A stretch of DNA of 9,644 bases, taken from positions 1-9,644 of the forward strand of contig JAFYWO010000037.1 in assembly GCA_017557925.1 (NCBI GenBank), in the 5' to 3' direction. A model generated the notes under the pieces. It searched no databases and was not told where the DNA came from. It saw only the letters and a program-made list of their open reading frames with translations. Made by a program: the position numbers and the translations under genes. Shown here piece after piece: positions 1 to 6,628 of the stretch. Numbering within the stretch: the stretch's first letter is position 1; every line of letters starts with the position of its first letter. The DNA comes from Alphaproteobacteria bacterium. Its GTDB lineage: Bacteria; Pseudomonadota; Alphaproteobacteria; RF32; CAG-239.

Positions 1-1677
1 GCCATTGTCTATACTCGTCCTATTTCTAAAGATAAATTTTTAACTAAACATAATTTATATAAAGATTATCAATCTATAATCAAACAGACAAAAGAAAAAA
101 ATATATGGAATAAAGAATTACCAGCCTTTGATACTACTATAGAAACAATCATAAATAGCCCATTTAATACAGAATATAAAATTGCCAATCTAAAAGAAAC
201 TTTTGAACAAAGTCCATATAATTGGTATGTTGTAAATAAAGAATTTGTTCCTCAATTAGCTGTATTTTATGACTCCCCTCATGCTATAAAATATCTTGAA
301 CATAAAGAAAATAAAACATTAAGCGAAACTTTCCAACTAATGGTTTTATATCATACTTACAAGCCCAATAAAATAAAGACCGAAACCTACAAAAATTTAA
401 CTCAATTTGCTCATCAACAAATTCAAGAATATTTCAAACAAAAAAAATTTCAATCATCATGGCGTTCAGAAGAATATAATGATATAACCAAAGGAAATTA
501 TGAAAAATGTTACAAAGATACAAAATGCCTATTAGATGTCATACCATATTGGATTGCTTTCAATGAAGAATTTGATGTCATTATTCCTTGTAAAATAGCA
601 CAAAAATATAACAAAGTTGCATATTTTGATGAAGCATACGGAGGACATGGCTCACAATCATTCATCACTTCTGATTGCCCACTTTATCCACAATACCAAT
701 ATCCCAAAGATTTAAAAAAATATTCTAATATGCTTTTTTATGAAAATCTTCCCTATTCAGACGGAAGTATCAGATTTTTTTATTATGCACGTTCAACATA
801 TAAAGATTTAATAGACCGGTATTCTCCAAGATTTAACCATCCAAAACAAAAAGACTGGAAAGATTTTCCATATACAGATTGGGCAACTTTGTCATATTAT
901 AACTTCAAAAAATACAATGAGGTTTTAAATGCCGGTATTGGCTACCAAAAAGCTTTAGAAGAACTAACACAACATTATATCAAAAACTTTAATATCTCTT
1001 ATGATAAAGCATATAACACAGCCTTATACACTTTAAAAATACCATCCATGGAAGATTGGAACTTAATATCAAAAGATAACTTAAATTATATGCTCCTAAC
1101 TGGACAAGATTTTGAAACAATACAAAATACTCACCCAAATATAAATAATTATCATCAATATTTACACTTAAGCATTGCTCATCCAAAAAATCTTCAAAAA
1201 CTCATTACTCTAGGACAAAAAGAAGAAAAATTTAACATAGATTTTCCAAATTGGTTTGGCAAAACCCCTCTAATGGTAGCCTCACAATACGGCTATTTAG
1301 AAAGTGTAAAAATATTATTAGAAAATAAAGCCAACATAAATAAACAAACAAATGAAAGCGACTATTGGTGTAATGACTATAGTTACGAATGCATATATAA
1401 TGGTAAACGAACTCCTTTAATGTATGCTCTTCAAGAAGGACAATTTGAGGTTGTTAAATATTTGATAGAAAACAATGCAGATATATCAATAAAAGACGAT
1501 AAAAACAATCTCCCACTAGATTATATGCTAGGGAAAGCACCTTATAAATCAACCCAAAACTCAAATATATCTGGCGGAGAAGCAACTTACCAGCATGATA
1601 GAGAAAGTCCTTTTACTAAAGAACAACAAGAAATTTTAATCCCACTACTAACAATTTCAACTTCTTCTCAAAAATAA
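1..1677 (+). CDS. Ankyrin-repeat protein, C-terminal part (5' truncated by window edge)
   Basis: The frame is open from base 1 to the stop at 1675-1677, so this is the last 558 residues of a longer protein. The in-frame ATG at 340 lies inside the frame and has no clear ribosome binding site, so it is unlikely to be the true start. The first ~380 visible residues are rich in Tyr, Lys and Asn and match no family I recognise. Ankyrin repeats follow: a degenerate one near nt 1147-1245, a good one near 1255-1344 (GKTPLMVASQYGYLESVKIL), a second near 1402-1494 (TPLMYALQEGQFEVVKYLIE), and a half repeat to about 1540. A 20-residue insert with two Cys separates the two good repeats. Six Cys are visible in total (KCYKDTKC, IIPC, SDC and the insert pair), which would suit disulfides in an exported protein, but the N-terminus that would show a signal peptide is missing. 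Ankyrin repeats bind proteins; the partner is unknown. The repeat call is firm, the function is not. Confidence 0.85.
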   Translation, partial: AIVYTRPISKDKFLTKHNLYKDYQSIIKQTKEKNIWNKELPAFDTTIETIINSPFNTEYKIANLKETFEQSPYNWYVVNKEFVPQLAVFYDSPHAIKYLEHKENKTLSETFQLMVLYHTYKPNKIKTETYKNLTQFAHQQIQEYFKQKKFQSSWRSEEYNDITKGNYEKCYKDTKCLLDVIPYWIAFNEEFDVIIPCKIAQKYNKVAYFDEAYGGHGSQSFITSDCPLYPQYQYPKDLKKYSNMLFYENLPYSDGSIRFFYYARSTYKDLIDRYSPRFNHPKQKDWKDFPYTDWATLSYYNFKKYNEVLNAGIGYQKALEELTQHYIKNFNISYDKAYNTALYTLKIPSMEDWNLISKDNLNYMLLTGQDFETIQNTHPNINNYHQYLHLSIAHPKNLQKLITLGQKEEKFNIDFPNWFGKTPLMVASQYGYLESVKILLENKANINKQTNESDYWCNDYSYECIYNGKRTPLMYALQEGQFEVVKYLIENNADISIKDDKNNLPLDYMLGKAPYKSTQNSNISGGEATYQHDRESPFTKEQQEILIPLLTISTSSQK

Positions 1678-1685
1678 CTTTGCAC

Positions 1686-1710
1686 GCACCTCATCAAACA
1701 AATGAGGTGC
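1686..1710. terminator. Hairpin between convergent genes, possible terminator
   Basis: A perfect 9-bp stem (GCACCTCAT / ATGAGGTGC) with a 7-nt loop lies between the stop of the ankyrin gene and the stop of the convergent lysozyme-domain gene. The sequence after it on either strand is AT-rich but lacks a clean T-run (ATACAATTTC on +; GTGCAAAGTTATTTTT on -). The position and stem strength suggest a shared bidirectional terminator of modest quality. Confidence 0.6.
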
Positions 1711-1727
1711 ATACAATTTCAATAATC

Positions 1728-2366
1728 TTACCACTTTTCTTTAATAGAAAGTATTTTATTCCTTGCCCATTTGTTTCTATCTGCTGATACATCCTTTCTA
1801 CTAACATTATCAGCAATAAGAGACAAGTTTTTGGTTCTTATACCTTCTCTAAGTTTCGGCCAATTTAATTTAGAAACATTACCGGTATTATACTTAATAT
1901 CCATCAAAACTTCTTGTAATGATTGAGGTAATTTATCAAATCCCTCTATCCCTTCCCTCAACATCTTCAAATCATTTAATGTATGTTTATATAATAATTT
2001 TTCAGCCTCTCTAGCATTTATACGTAAATTACTAAATTTTTTATAATATTGAGCTTTATAATTATTTTTATAAATTTCCTTTTCTGACATATCTTTAAAT
2101 TTATTATAAACATCTAACTTTTCCTGATATGTTGCATGTCTATCTCCAATCATAAAATCAATATCCAAAAAAGTTTCTTTATCATCTATATTGGAACCAA
2201 TTCCTGTTGTTATATAACCTTTAGAATCTAAATAAATATATTCAATTAAATTTTCAGATTCTTCATTTACTAAATGCTCTCTAACATTAAATAGTAATTT
2301 ACTATATTTTTTCTCTAATGATACAGAATTTAACTCTCTTTCCTCCTCATCTTCCTCTTTCTCCAC
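1728..2366 (-). CDS. Lysozyme-like (T4 lysozyme / GH24-type) domain protein, probably the 3' part of a split gene
   Basis: The 212-residue product (from the GTG at 2364-2366) carries a T4-lysozyme-type active-site pattern: Glu38, Asp47 and Thr53, with the same spacing (E-x8-D-x5-T) as Glu11, Asp20 and Thr26 of T4 lysozyme, in the context ENLIEYIYLDSKGYITTGIG. A second family-like segment, MDIKYNTG at about 155-162, corresponds to the conserved helix after the active site. The family cleaves the glycan strand of peptidoglycan. There is no signal peptide, and the first ~15 residues are almost all Glu/Asp/Lys/Arg. The GTG has no convincing ribosome binding site. The frame stays open upstream to 2465 without another ATG, GTG or TTG and overlaps the end of the preceding gene, so this is probably the C-terminal part of that gene displaced by a one-base frameshift. 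If so, translation of the lysozyme domain may fail unless ribosomes slip or re-initiate. The domain call is fairly sure; the start is uncertain. Confidence 0.72.
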   Translation of the reverse strand: MEKEEDEEERELNSVSLEKKYSKLLFNVREHLVNEESENLIEYIYLDSKGYITTGIGSNIDDKETFLDIDFMIGDRHATYQEKLDVYNKFKDMSEKEIYKNNYKAQYYKKFSNLRINAREAEKLLYKHTLNDLKMLREGIEGFDKLPQSLQEVLMDIKYNTGNVSKLNWPKLREGIRTKNLSLIADNVSRKDVSADRNKWARNKILSIKEKW

Positions 2367-2452
2367 ACTCGCATCACTCTTTATTCCCGAATATTCATTA
2401 TCTGCAATTTTTAACTCACGATTTTCTTTATCAACTTTTTCTCGTAAAATGT

Positions 2453-2899
2453 CTAATTCGCTTTTTCAGAGGTTTCCTTTTTAGGTTTTGGCTTTTCAAC
2501 ACCTTGTTGTTCTCTTAAAGCTCTAATAACCACCAACTGATTATTCATATCAAGCTTCTTAAAAGCCTTTCTTTGCCTATCACTTAAAGTTAATCCCTCT
2601 AACGAAAAATCTTCATCATCAGGAAGCAAAGAGTTTGTTGACCTCACATTAGATTGCAACAAATCATCGTTATTGTCAGATTTTGGCTCTCTATATCCGA
2701 GCCGTCTTTCTTCCAAAACTTCTTCTAATGCACCATCAATTCTTGCAAAATCAAGCTCAAAGCCATCTTTCAAATCACCACTTCGCTCAATTTCTTCAAT
2801 ACTTCCGTACTTATCAAGAAGTTTATGAAGTTTTTTCTTGTTTTCTTTTTTTGTAGCAAGTTTACTATCACTTACCAAGTCCAATAAATTAAAAGTCAT
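2453..2899 (-). CDS. Hydrophilic protein of unknown function, probably the 5' part of the split lysozyme-domain gene
   Basis: The 148-residue product starts at the ATG 2897-2899, supported by a GGAG ribosome binding site at 2907-2910 spaced 7 nt from the ATG. It is highly charged, has no signal peptide or membrane segment, and contains several helical stretches (Lys-rich near residues 13-30; LTLSDRQRKAFKKLDMNNQL near 104-123) and a Lys/Pro-rich end (KPKPKKETSEK). I recognise no family. The frame ends at a TAG just after a GAAAAAGC sequence. The -1 frame from that point continues through 33 hydrophilic codons (SELDILREKVDKENRELK and on) into the lysozyme domain. This suggests an original protein of about 390 residues with an N-terminal targeting or structural part and a C-terminal lysozyme domain, as found in phage-associated or secreted cell-wall hydrolases. 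Expression is probably governed by the leader at 2911-3061. Confidence 0.65.
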   Translation of the reverse strand: MTFNLLDLVSDSKLATKKENKKKLHKLLDKYGSIEEIERSGDLKDGFELDFARIDGALEEVLEERRLGYREPKSDNNDDLLQSNVRSTNSLLPDDEDFSLEGLTLSDRQRKAFKKLDMNNQLVVIRALREQQGVEKPKPKKETSEKAN

Positions 2900-2911
2900 A
2901 ATTTTTCTCCA

Positions 2912-2946
2912 TAAAAAAAGAGCTACGACCTATCGGCAATAACTCT
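2912..2946 (-). terminator. Intrinsic terminator/attenuator immediately upstream of a ribosome binding site
   Basis: Read on the minus strand, 2946-2919 folds into AGAGTTAT-T-GCC, GATA tetraloop, GGT-C-GTAGCTCT: 8 outer pairs (two G-U), one mismatch and 3 inner pairs (one G-U). Six to seven T's follow at once (2919-2913). The run ends only 2 nt before the GGAG of the gene that starts at 2899. Position and form suit an attenuator in that gene's leader better than the end of another gene, because no gene ends here. Confidence 0.65.
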
Positions 2947-2964
2947 ATTTCAAAATTTAAAAAC

Positions 2965-2987
2965 AAAAAAACTCCCCTAACGGAGAG
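2965..2987 (-). terminator. Intrinsic terminator, first of two in the leader
   Basis: On the minus strand CTCTCC-GTTA-GGGGAG forms a 6-bp stem (one G-U; two more G-U pairs can extend it) with a 4-nt loop, followed directly by seven T's (2971-2965). It lies about 40-60 nt downstream of the predicted transcription start and about 20 nt upstream of a second terminator. No recognised gene ends here, so it acts either as an attenuator or as the end of a short leader RNA. Confidence 0.65.
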
Positions 2988-3012
2988 CCTGATAGCACAG
3001 AATTTTAAGCAT
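2977..3012 (-). CDS. Possible leader peptide (11 codons) overlapping the first terminator
   Basis: A minus-strand ATG at 3010-3012, preceded by a GGAAG about 4 nt away, opens the frame MLKILCYQALR and stops at a TAG (2977-2979) within the terminator hairpin: the last codons lie in its 5' arm and the TAG runs from its loop into the first base of its 3' arm. A ribosome that reached the stop would cover the arm and prevent the hairpin. This is the geometry of a translated attenuator leader, but a frame this short occurs by chance often and there is no obvious run of one regulatory codon. It is a hypothesis only. Confidence 0.18.
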   Translation of the reverse strand: MLKILCYQALR

Positions 3013-3031
3013 AATCTTCCATACTGATATA

Positions 3032-3061
3032 ATCTTACACAAACTATGACATATATGTCAA
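3032..3061 (-). promoter_or_regulatory. Predicted minus-strand promoter with palindromic operator
   Basis: On the minus strand a perfect -35 box TTGACA (3061-3056) is followed after 18 nt by a -10-like TAAGAT (3037-3032, 4 of 6 matches to consensus). A perfect 14-bp palindrome, TGACATATATGTCA (3047-3060), covers five bases of the -35 box. This is a typical place for a dimeric repressor to block polymerase. Transcription would begin near 3025 and run through two terminators into the gene at 2899. The family of the regulator cannot be told from the site. Confidence 0.5.
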
Positions 3062-3179
3062 TGGATTTAGGGTTCGCTAATTATCTTTTTTATCACTCTG
3101 TTTTTTTAATACTTTGTATCATTAACACCTGAATTTGAAGATTGAGCGCCAATATTTAAAATATCTTTATTATTGACTT
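3062..3179. other. Non-coding stretch with no recognised gene
   Basis: This is the remainder of the 312-bp gene-free interval between 2900 and 3211. It is AT-rich and has no convincing start with a ribosome binding site. The only coding-like feature is a minus-strand frame at 3106-3177 (23 codons, then stop) that lacks any start codon; it could be a degenerate gene end or chance. Confidence 0.5.
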
Positions 3180-3205
3180 AAAAAAAATCCCTCATACAAG
3201 GGATT
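3180..3205 (-). terminator. Intrinsic terminator of the tRNA-Ser gene
   Basis: On the minus strand AATCCCT-TGTATG-AGGGATT forms a perfect 7-bp stem (3205-3186) with a 6-nt loop, followed by at least six T's (3185-3180). It begins 6 nt after the CCA end of the tRNA, so it ends the tRNA transcript and insulates the tRNA from the promoter region further downstream. Confidence 0.85.
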
Positions 3206-3211
3206 AAAAAA

Positions 3212-3302
<91 letters not shown>

Positions 3303-3315
3303 AAGCCTAAGAGAA

Positions 3316-3342
3316 CTTATAACTTATTTTCTCATTTGGCAA
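3316..3342 (-). promoter_or_regulatory. Weak predicted promoter for the tRNA-Ser gene
   Basis: On the minus strand TATAAG (3321-3316; 5 of 6 to the -10 consensus) lies 14 nt before the mature 5' end of the tRNA. A -35-like TTGCCA (3342-3337) is 15 nt further up, shorter than the preferred 17, so the -35 assignment is weak. The nitroreductase gene ends at 3361 with no hairpin visible between, so readthrough from it is also possible. Confidence 0.35.
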
Positions 3343-3360
3343 GTATTTTTTTTATTTTTA

Positions 3361-3960
3361 TTAACCTTTAGGATAACCGATAACTTGATTTATAATAACA
3401 AACTCATCCCTGCTAAGATGTAATTTATTTTTCAACTCATCTTTATCAATATATCCTCTAACAATAGTATTCAAACCTTTACTTGTCGCATACAAATAAA
3501 CATTTTGAGCAGCCGCTCCTGCGTGGAAAGAAGAGTAATCCTCATCACTTCCTGTAAAAATTAAATTAACCGGAGCATCTTTTACAAAATCTTGCTTTGC
3601 AATATAAGGCATAAGATCATTACCGTTTTCTACAACTTTCTCAAGTTCATTTTGTTCTGCTTTATACATCCAAACTGCATTTTCAAATAAAACATATACT
3701 TTCAAATTTTGCTCATTTCTTGCAGTTGGAATTGTCCTTGTTCCTTTTTCATTTACTCCAAATGCACTCCATAACAAATCACTTAATGTTTGCAAACCAA
3801 TTTCTTTTGAACTGTAATCTCTTGCGCTAACTCTTTTATTAAAAGTTTCCATCAAAACACCCGTCTTATCAGGAGCCGGTAATTTTTTTACATCAACCGC
3901 ATCTGCATTAAAAGCAATACTCATTCCCAAAAGAACCAAACAAATCTTCTTAAACATCAT
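3361..3960 (-). CDS. Exported nitroreductase-family flavoprotein (SagB/Acg-like)
   Basis: The 199-residue product begins with a signal peptide (Lys4-Lys5, a hydrophobic core from about 6 to 18, likely cleavage after ADA at residue 21), so it should work in the periplasm. The mature part is a nitroreductase fold: an N-terminal R-V-S-A-R-D-Y motif (43-49) of the kind that binds FMN phosphate, the segment H146-AGAAAQNVYLYATSKGLNT that corresponds to the family's conserved second motif, and an Arg-Gly near 168. Members use FMN to reduce nitro or enone compounds or to oxidise peptide rings; the substrate here is unknown. Two ATGs are adjacent. The GAGG at 3966-3963 is spaced 5 nt from the second (3957-3955) but only 2 nt from the first, so the second may be the real start. 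A TATGAT-like -10 lies at 3983-3978. It is probably transcribed separately from the pentapeptide gene, 79 bp upstream. Confidence 0.85.
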   Translation of the reverse strand: MMFKKICLVLLGMSIAFNADAVDVKKLPAPDKTGVLMETFNKRVSARDYSSKEIGLQTLSDLLWSAFGVNEKGTRTIPTARNEQNLKVYVLFENAVWMYKAEQNELEKVVENGNDLMPYIAKQDFVKDAPVNLIFTGSDEDYSSFHAGAAAQNVYLYATSKGLNTIVRGYIDKDELKNKLHLSRDEFVIINQVIGYPKG

Positions 3961-4039
3961 AACCTCACTAAAATAAAATCATAAACTACTTTTACTCATA
4001 GCCTGATTTTACTTTAAATTCAGTTAATTATCCAAAATT

Positions 4040-5314
4040 TTATATTAAATCCCTTCCCAAACTTTTGTGTAAAGGAATATATTTATCATCATTTTCAACT
4101 TTTACTTCTTGGTTTGCTTGCTGTTCTTTCAGCATTTTTTGTTTTCTTTCTTCAATATTTTTTCTTTGCTCTTCGTTATAGGCTTTTCTTTCTTCTTCTA
4201 ACCTGTTTTCGTGAAATTCTTTTGCTTTTTCAAAAATAACTTCATCTTTATCTTCTATATTTCCGGTTAAAAACTTCTTTGCTTTCAAAAACGCACTAAC
4301 AAGCTTATCCGTGCTGATACTACCCTTTGTTAAATCAATCCAACCGGTAAAATGTCCATTACTCAATAGTTCCGAAAAATCAATATAAAACTTTTTAAAC
4401 TTCCTTCTCTTTTTTGGGGCTAAAATCTTTTTCAATTCTTCCGGATCCGGAACTCTACCCAAAGCTTGGGCTATCTGTTCCGGTGTAATAATACATTCGC
4501 TCAAATCAAGCTCCATAATATTAACACCAGTAAAGTCAAGTCCCGTAAAATCAACACCTTTAAGATTAACCTGACTCAAATCAATCCTCTTTAAATCTAA
4601 AAGCGATAAATTGATACGTCTCAAATTAAGTTTATGAGGATAATAAATAGCCAAATATTCCACCAATGCCTGCAATTCCTCTATTGCAAGCTCATCCATT
4701 TTAATATCAATTAAGATAGCATCTTCAATATCGGCATCACGAAGAATAACACCTTCCATATTTGCGCCGGTAAAGTTAGCCCCTTTTAAGCTAGCCCCTG
4801 CAAAAATAGAATCTGTTAAATTTGCTCCGGATAAATCCGCTCCTGCCAAATCAGCACCGGTAAAGTCTGTTCCGACCAATACCGCACCACTAAAGTTTGC
4901 ATCTTGCAAATTAGCAGCAGAAAAATCAGCTTTAGATAAATCTTGTCCTGAAAAATCCATACCTACCATATTTGCGCCAACGTGATATTCACCATCTGCC
5001 AAACCTTTTCTTCTACCATTTAAGTTATCATATTTTTCTATTTCACCGGCAATAGCTCTCCACGAGTGGCTATATTCATAAAGCTTTGCTTCTATTTCAC
5101 CTTCAACAACTTTTTCGCCACTAAGCCTCAAGGCTATTTCTCTTTCCATAGCCTCTCTTGCTTTACCTAATTCAGCATAATAAGAACGAAGTTTTTCCAG
5201 TCTTAAAGAAGGAGCCTTATCTTCTTGAGTTTCCGTAACAGGCTCAAACGAAAACAATTCATCATCATTTTCGCCAACAAACATAACCGCTTTTTCATCA
5301 AATATTTCGTTCAT
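4040..5314 (-). CDS. Pentapeptide-repeat protein with charged N- and C-terminal regions
   Basis: The 424-residue product has three parts. Residues 1-110 are acidic and helical. A pentapeptide-repeat block of about 17 units runs in perfect register from 121 to 205 (FSGQDLSKADFSAANLQDAN and on), and a second, Leu-rich block covers 229-273 (LDLKRIDLSQVNLKGVDFTG), separated by a helical insert at about 206-228. Such A(D/N)LXX repeats fold as a right-handed quadrilateral beta helix. A basic patch (KKRRKFKKFY, 301-310) follows, and residues 355-400 are a highly charged likely coiled coil. No signal peptide or membrane segment is seen, so it is probably cytoplasmic. Some family members bind DNA gyrase, but most have no known role and nothing here shows gyrase binding. 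The ATG has a GAGG 5 nt upstream. The gene lies 54 bp downstream of ampG on the same strand and could be cotranscribed; a weak TTGAAA/TATATT pair with 19-nt spacing in the gap could also start it. Confidence 0.9.
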   Translation of the reverse strand: MNEIFDEKAVMFVGENDDELFSFEPVTETQEDKAPSLRLEKLRSYYAELGKAREAMEREIALRLSGEKVVEGEIEAKLYEYSHSWRAIAGEIEKYDNLNGRRKGLADGEYHVGANMVGMDFSGQDLSKADFSAANLQDANFSGAVLVGTDFTGADLAGADLSGANLTDSIFAGASLKGANFTGANMEGVILRDADIEDAILIDIKMDELAIEELQALVEYLAIYYPHKLNLRRINLSLLDLKRIDLSQVNLKGVDFTGLDFTGVNIMELDLSECIITPEQIAQALGRVPDPEELKKILAPKKRRKFKKFYIDFSELLSNGHFTGWIDLTKGSISTDKLVSAFLKAKKFLTGNIEDKDEVIFEKAKEFHENRLEEERKAYNEEQRKNIEERKQKMLKEQQANQEVKVENDDKYIPLHKSLGRDLI

Positions 5315-5368
5315 CTATGCCTCGTAATATTCAATATAACGAAAGTTTACTTTATTTTTTCAAAATTT

Positions 5369-6628
5369 TCAAGCTTTTAATAAATAGTCAGGTCTTTTTT
5401 TCAATAAAAACCAACTCAAAACCACCGCAGGAAGTGCCAATAAAGAACTAATAACAAAGAACACCGGCCACGAAGTAAATTCCAAAACTACTCCTGAACT
5501 GGAAGCAAAAACATCTCTTGTAAACCCAGGCAAAGAGGACAATATAGCATACTGAGTTGCAGTATAACCTTTACTGCATAGTATTGACATAAATGCAATT
5601 ATCACGGTTGTAGCCATTCCTGATGTCAGATTCTCAAGACTTATTGTAAAAATCAAAAACAACACATTATGTCCCGCATAATAAAGAGGAATAAAAAGTC
5701 CGTTTGTCACTCCTTGCAAAATTGCAAACACAAACAACCCTTTCAATATTCCTATTTTATTAACAATAAGCCCTCCCAATATTCCTCCAATAATTGTTGC
5801 AAACATACCATACAACTTAGAAATATAGGCTATTTCAATTTTACTAAACCCCAAATCATCATAAAAAGGATAAGCCATCGGTCCAAAATATGCATCACTT
5901 AAACGATATACAAAAACTAAAACAAGTGCCACACCCCAATATTTTTTTTGCATAAACAACACTAACGGTCTTAATACCGTATACTTCCATATTTTTTTAC
6001 TTCTAAGGACTGCTCTGTCTTTTGTTTTTTCTGGTTCTTCCGCTAAAATAACAGCACCCATTCCCAACAAAATTAAACACCCCATAATAAAATACACCAC
6101 ACTCCACGGTAAAGAAGATGCAAGCCCTATTGCACCGGCACTTGATATAACACATCCAAACCTATAACCCAACACATAAACAGTTGCTCCATCAACTTCT
6201 TTTTTATTTGAGCCTAAAAACATTTCAACCCTGAAAGCATCTAAAACAATATCTTGTGTGGCTGAAAAAAAACTGATAAGTAAAGCCACAAAAGCTATTA
6301 CCAAAATATTTTCATTCGGATTAAAACAAGAAATTCCTATTATAGACATCATTAAACCAAATTGCGAAACAAGCGCCCAACTTTTTCTTTTTCCCATTTT
6401 ATGTAAAAACGGCACTTTAATATTTTCTACCACCGGCGCCCACAACCATTTAAAAGAATAAGGCAGTCTGATTAACGAAAAAGCACCTATTGTTTTATAA
6501 GCAACACCAAAGTCTTTCAACCATAACGAAAGTGTCCCAAAAACCAACGCTAACGGCAAACCGCTTACTATACCAAAAACAAGCGCTATTAACATTTCTT
6601 TAGAAAAAAATCTTTTTTTATTACCCAT
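5369..6628 (-). CDS. ampG: AmpG-family muropeptide permease (MFS)
   Basis: The 419-residue protein has the 12 or so hydrophobic segments of a major-facilitator transporter and several AmpG hallmarks: the first segment with VSGLPLALVFGTLSLWL (21-37), the signature SATQDIVLDAFRVE (122-135), an RLSDAYFGP segment that starts the second half, and ENLTSGMATT followed by TATQYAILSSL near the C-terminus. AmpG carries GlcNAc-anhydro-muropeptides released from peptidoglycan across the inner membrane, coupled to protons, for cell-wall recycling and, in many bacteria, beta-lactamase induction. The length is that of short AmpG forms without the extra C-terminal helices of some enterobacterial proteins. 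The ATG has an AGGT 5 nt upstream. Alphaproteobacteria with small genomes often carry several AmpG-like paralogues, some with altered substrates, so the exact substrate is inferred. It is divergent from murJ. Confidence 0.85.
   Translation of the reverse strand: MGNKKRFFSKEMLIALVFGIVSGLPLALVFGTLSLWLKDFGVAYKTIGAFSLIRLPYSFKWLWAPVVENIKVPFLHKMGKRKSWALVSQFGLMMSIIGISCFNPNENILVIAFVALLISFFSATQDIVLDAFRVEMFLGSNKKEVDGATVYVLGYRFGCVISSAGAIGLASSLPWSVVYFIMGCLILLGMGAVILAEEPEKTKDRAVLRSKKIWKYTVLRPLVLFMQKKYWGVALVLVFVYRLSDAYFGPMAYPFYDDLGFSKIEIAYISKLYGMFATIIGGILGGLIVNKIGILKGLFVFAILQGVTNGLFIPLYYAGHNVLFLIFTISLENLTSGMATTVIIAFMSILCSKGYTATQYAILSSLPGFTRDVFASSSGVVLEFTSWPVFFVISSLLALPAVVLSWFLLKKRPDYLLKA

Noticed and set aside
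989..1186. Minus-strand open frame within the ankyrin gene
   Set aside because: Antisense shadow without a ribosome binding site or recognisable sequence.
2318..2518. Plus-strand open frame over the lysozyme-gene junction
   Set aside because: Antisense of the Glu/Lys-rich coding stretch, giving a Leu/Phe/His-rich product typical of a shadow frame.
3028..3033. Perfect TATAAT on the plus strand
   Set aside because: No -35 box at proper spacing and no plus-strand gene downstream before the antisense side of the tRNA.
3069..3079. GGGTTCG resembling the T-loop segment of the tRNA, as a possible attachment repeat
   Set aside because: Only about 7 bases match and the copy is in the opposite orientation to the tRNA gene, so it is not a direct repeat of the tRNA end.
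4760..4980. Imperfect short DNA repeats (such as GCACCGGTAAAGT-like units)
   Set aside because: They are the codons of the pentapeptide repeats, not a CRISPR array or a mobile repeat; there are no unique spacers.
5669..5902. Plus-strand open frame within ampG
   Set aside because: Antisense to a conserved membrane protein; the Lys/Asn/Ser-rich translation is what AT-rich antisense sequence gives.
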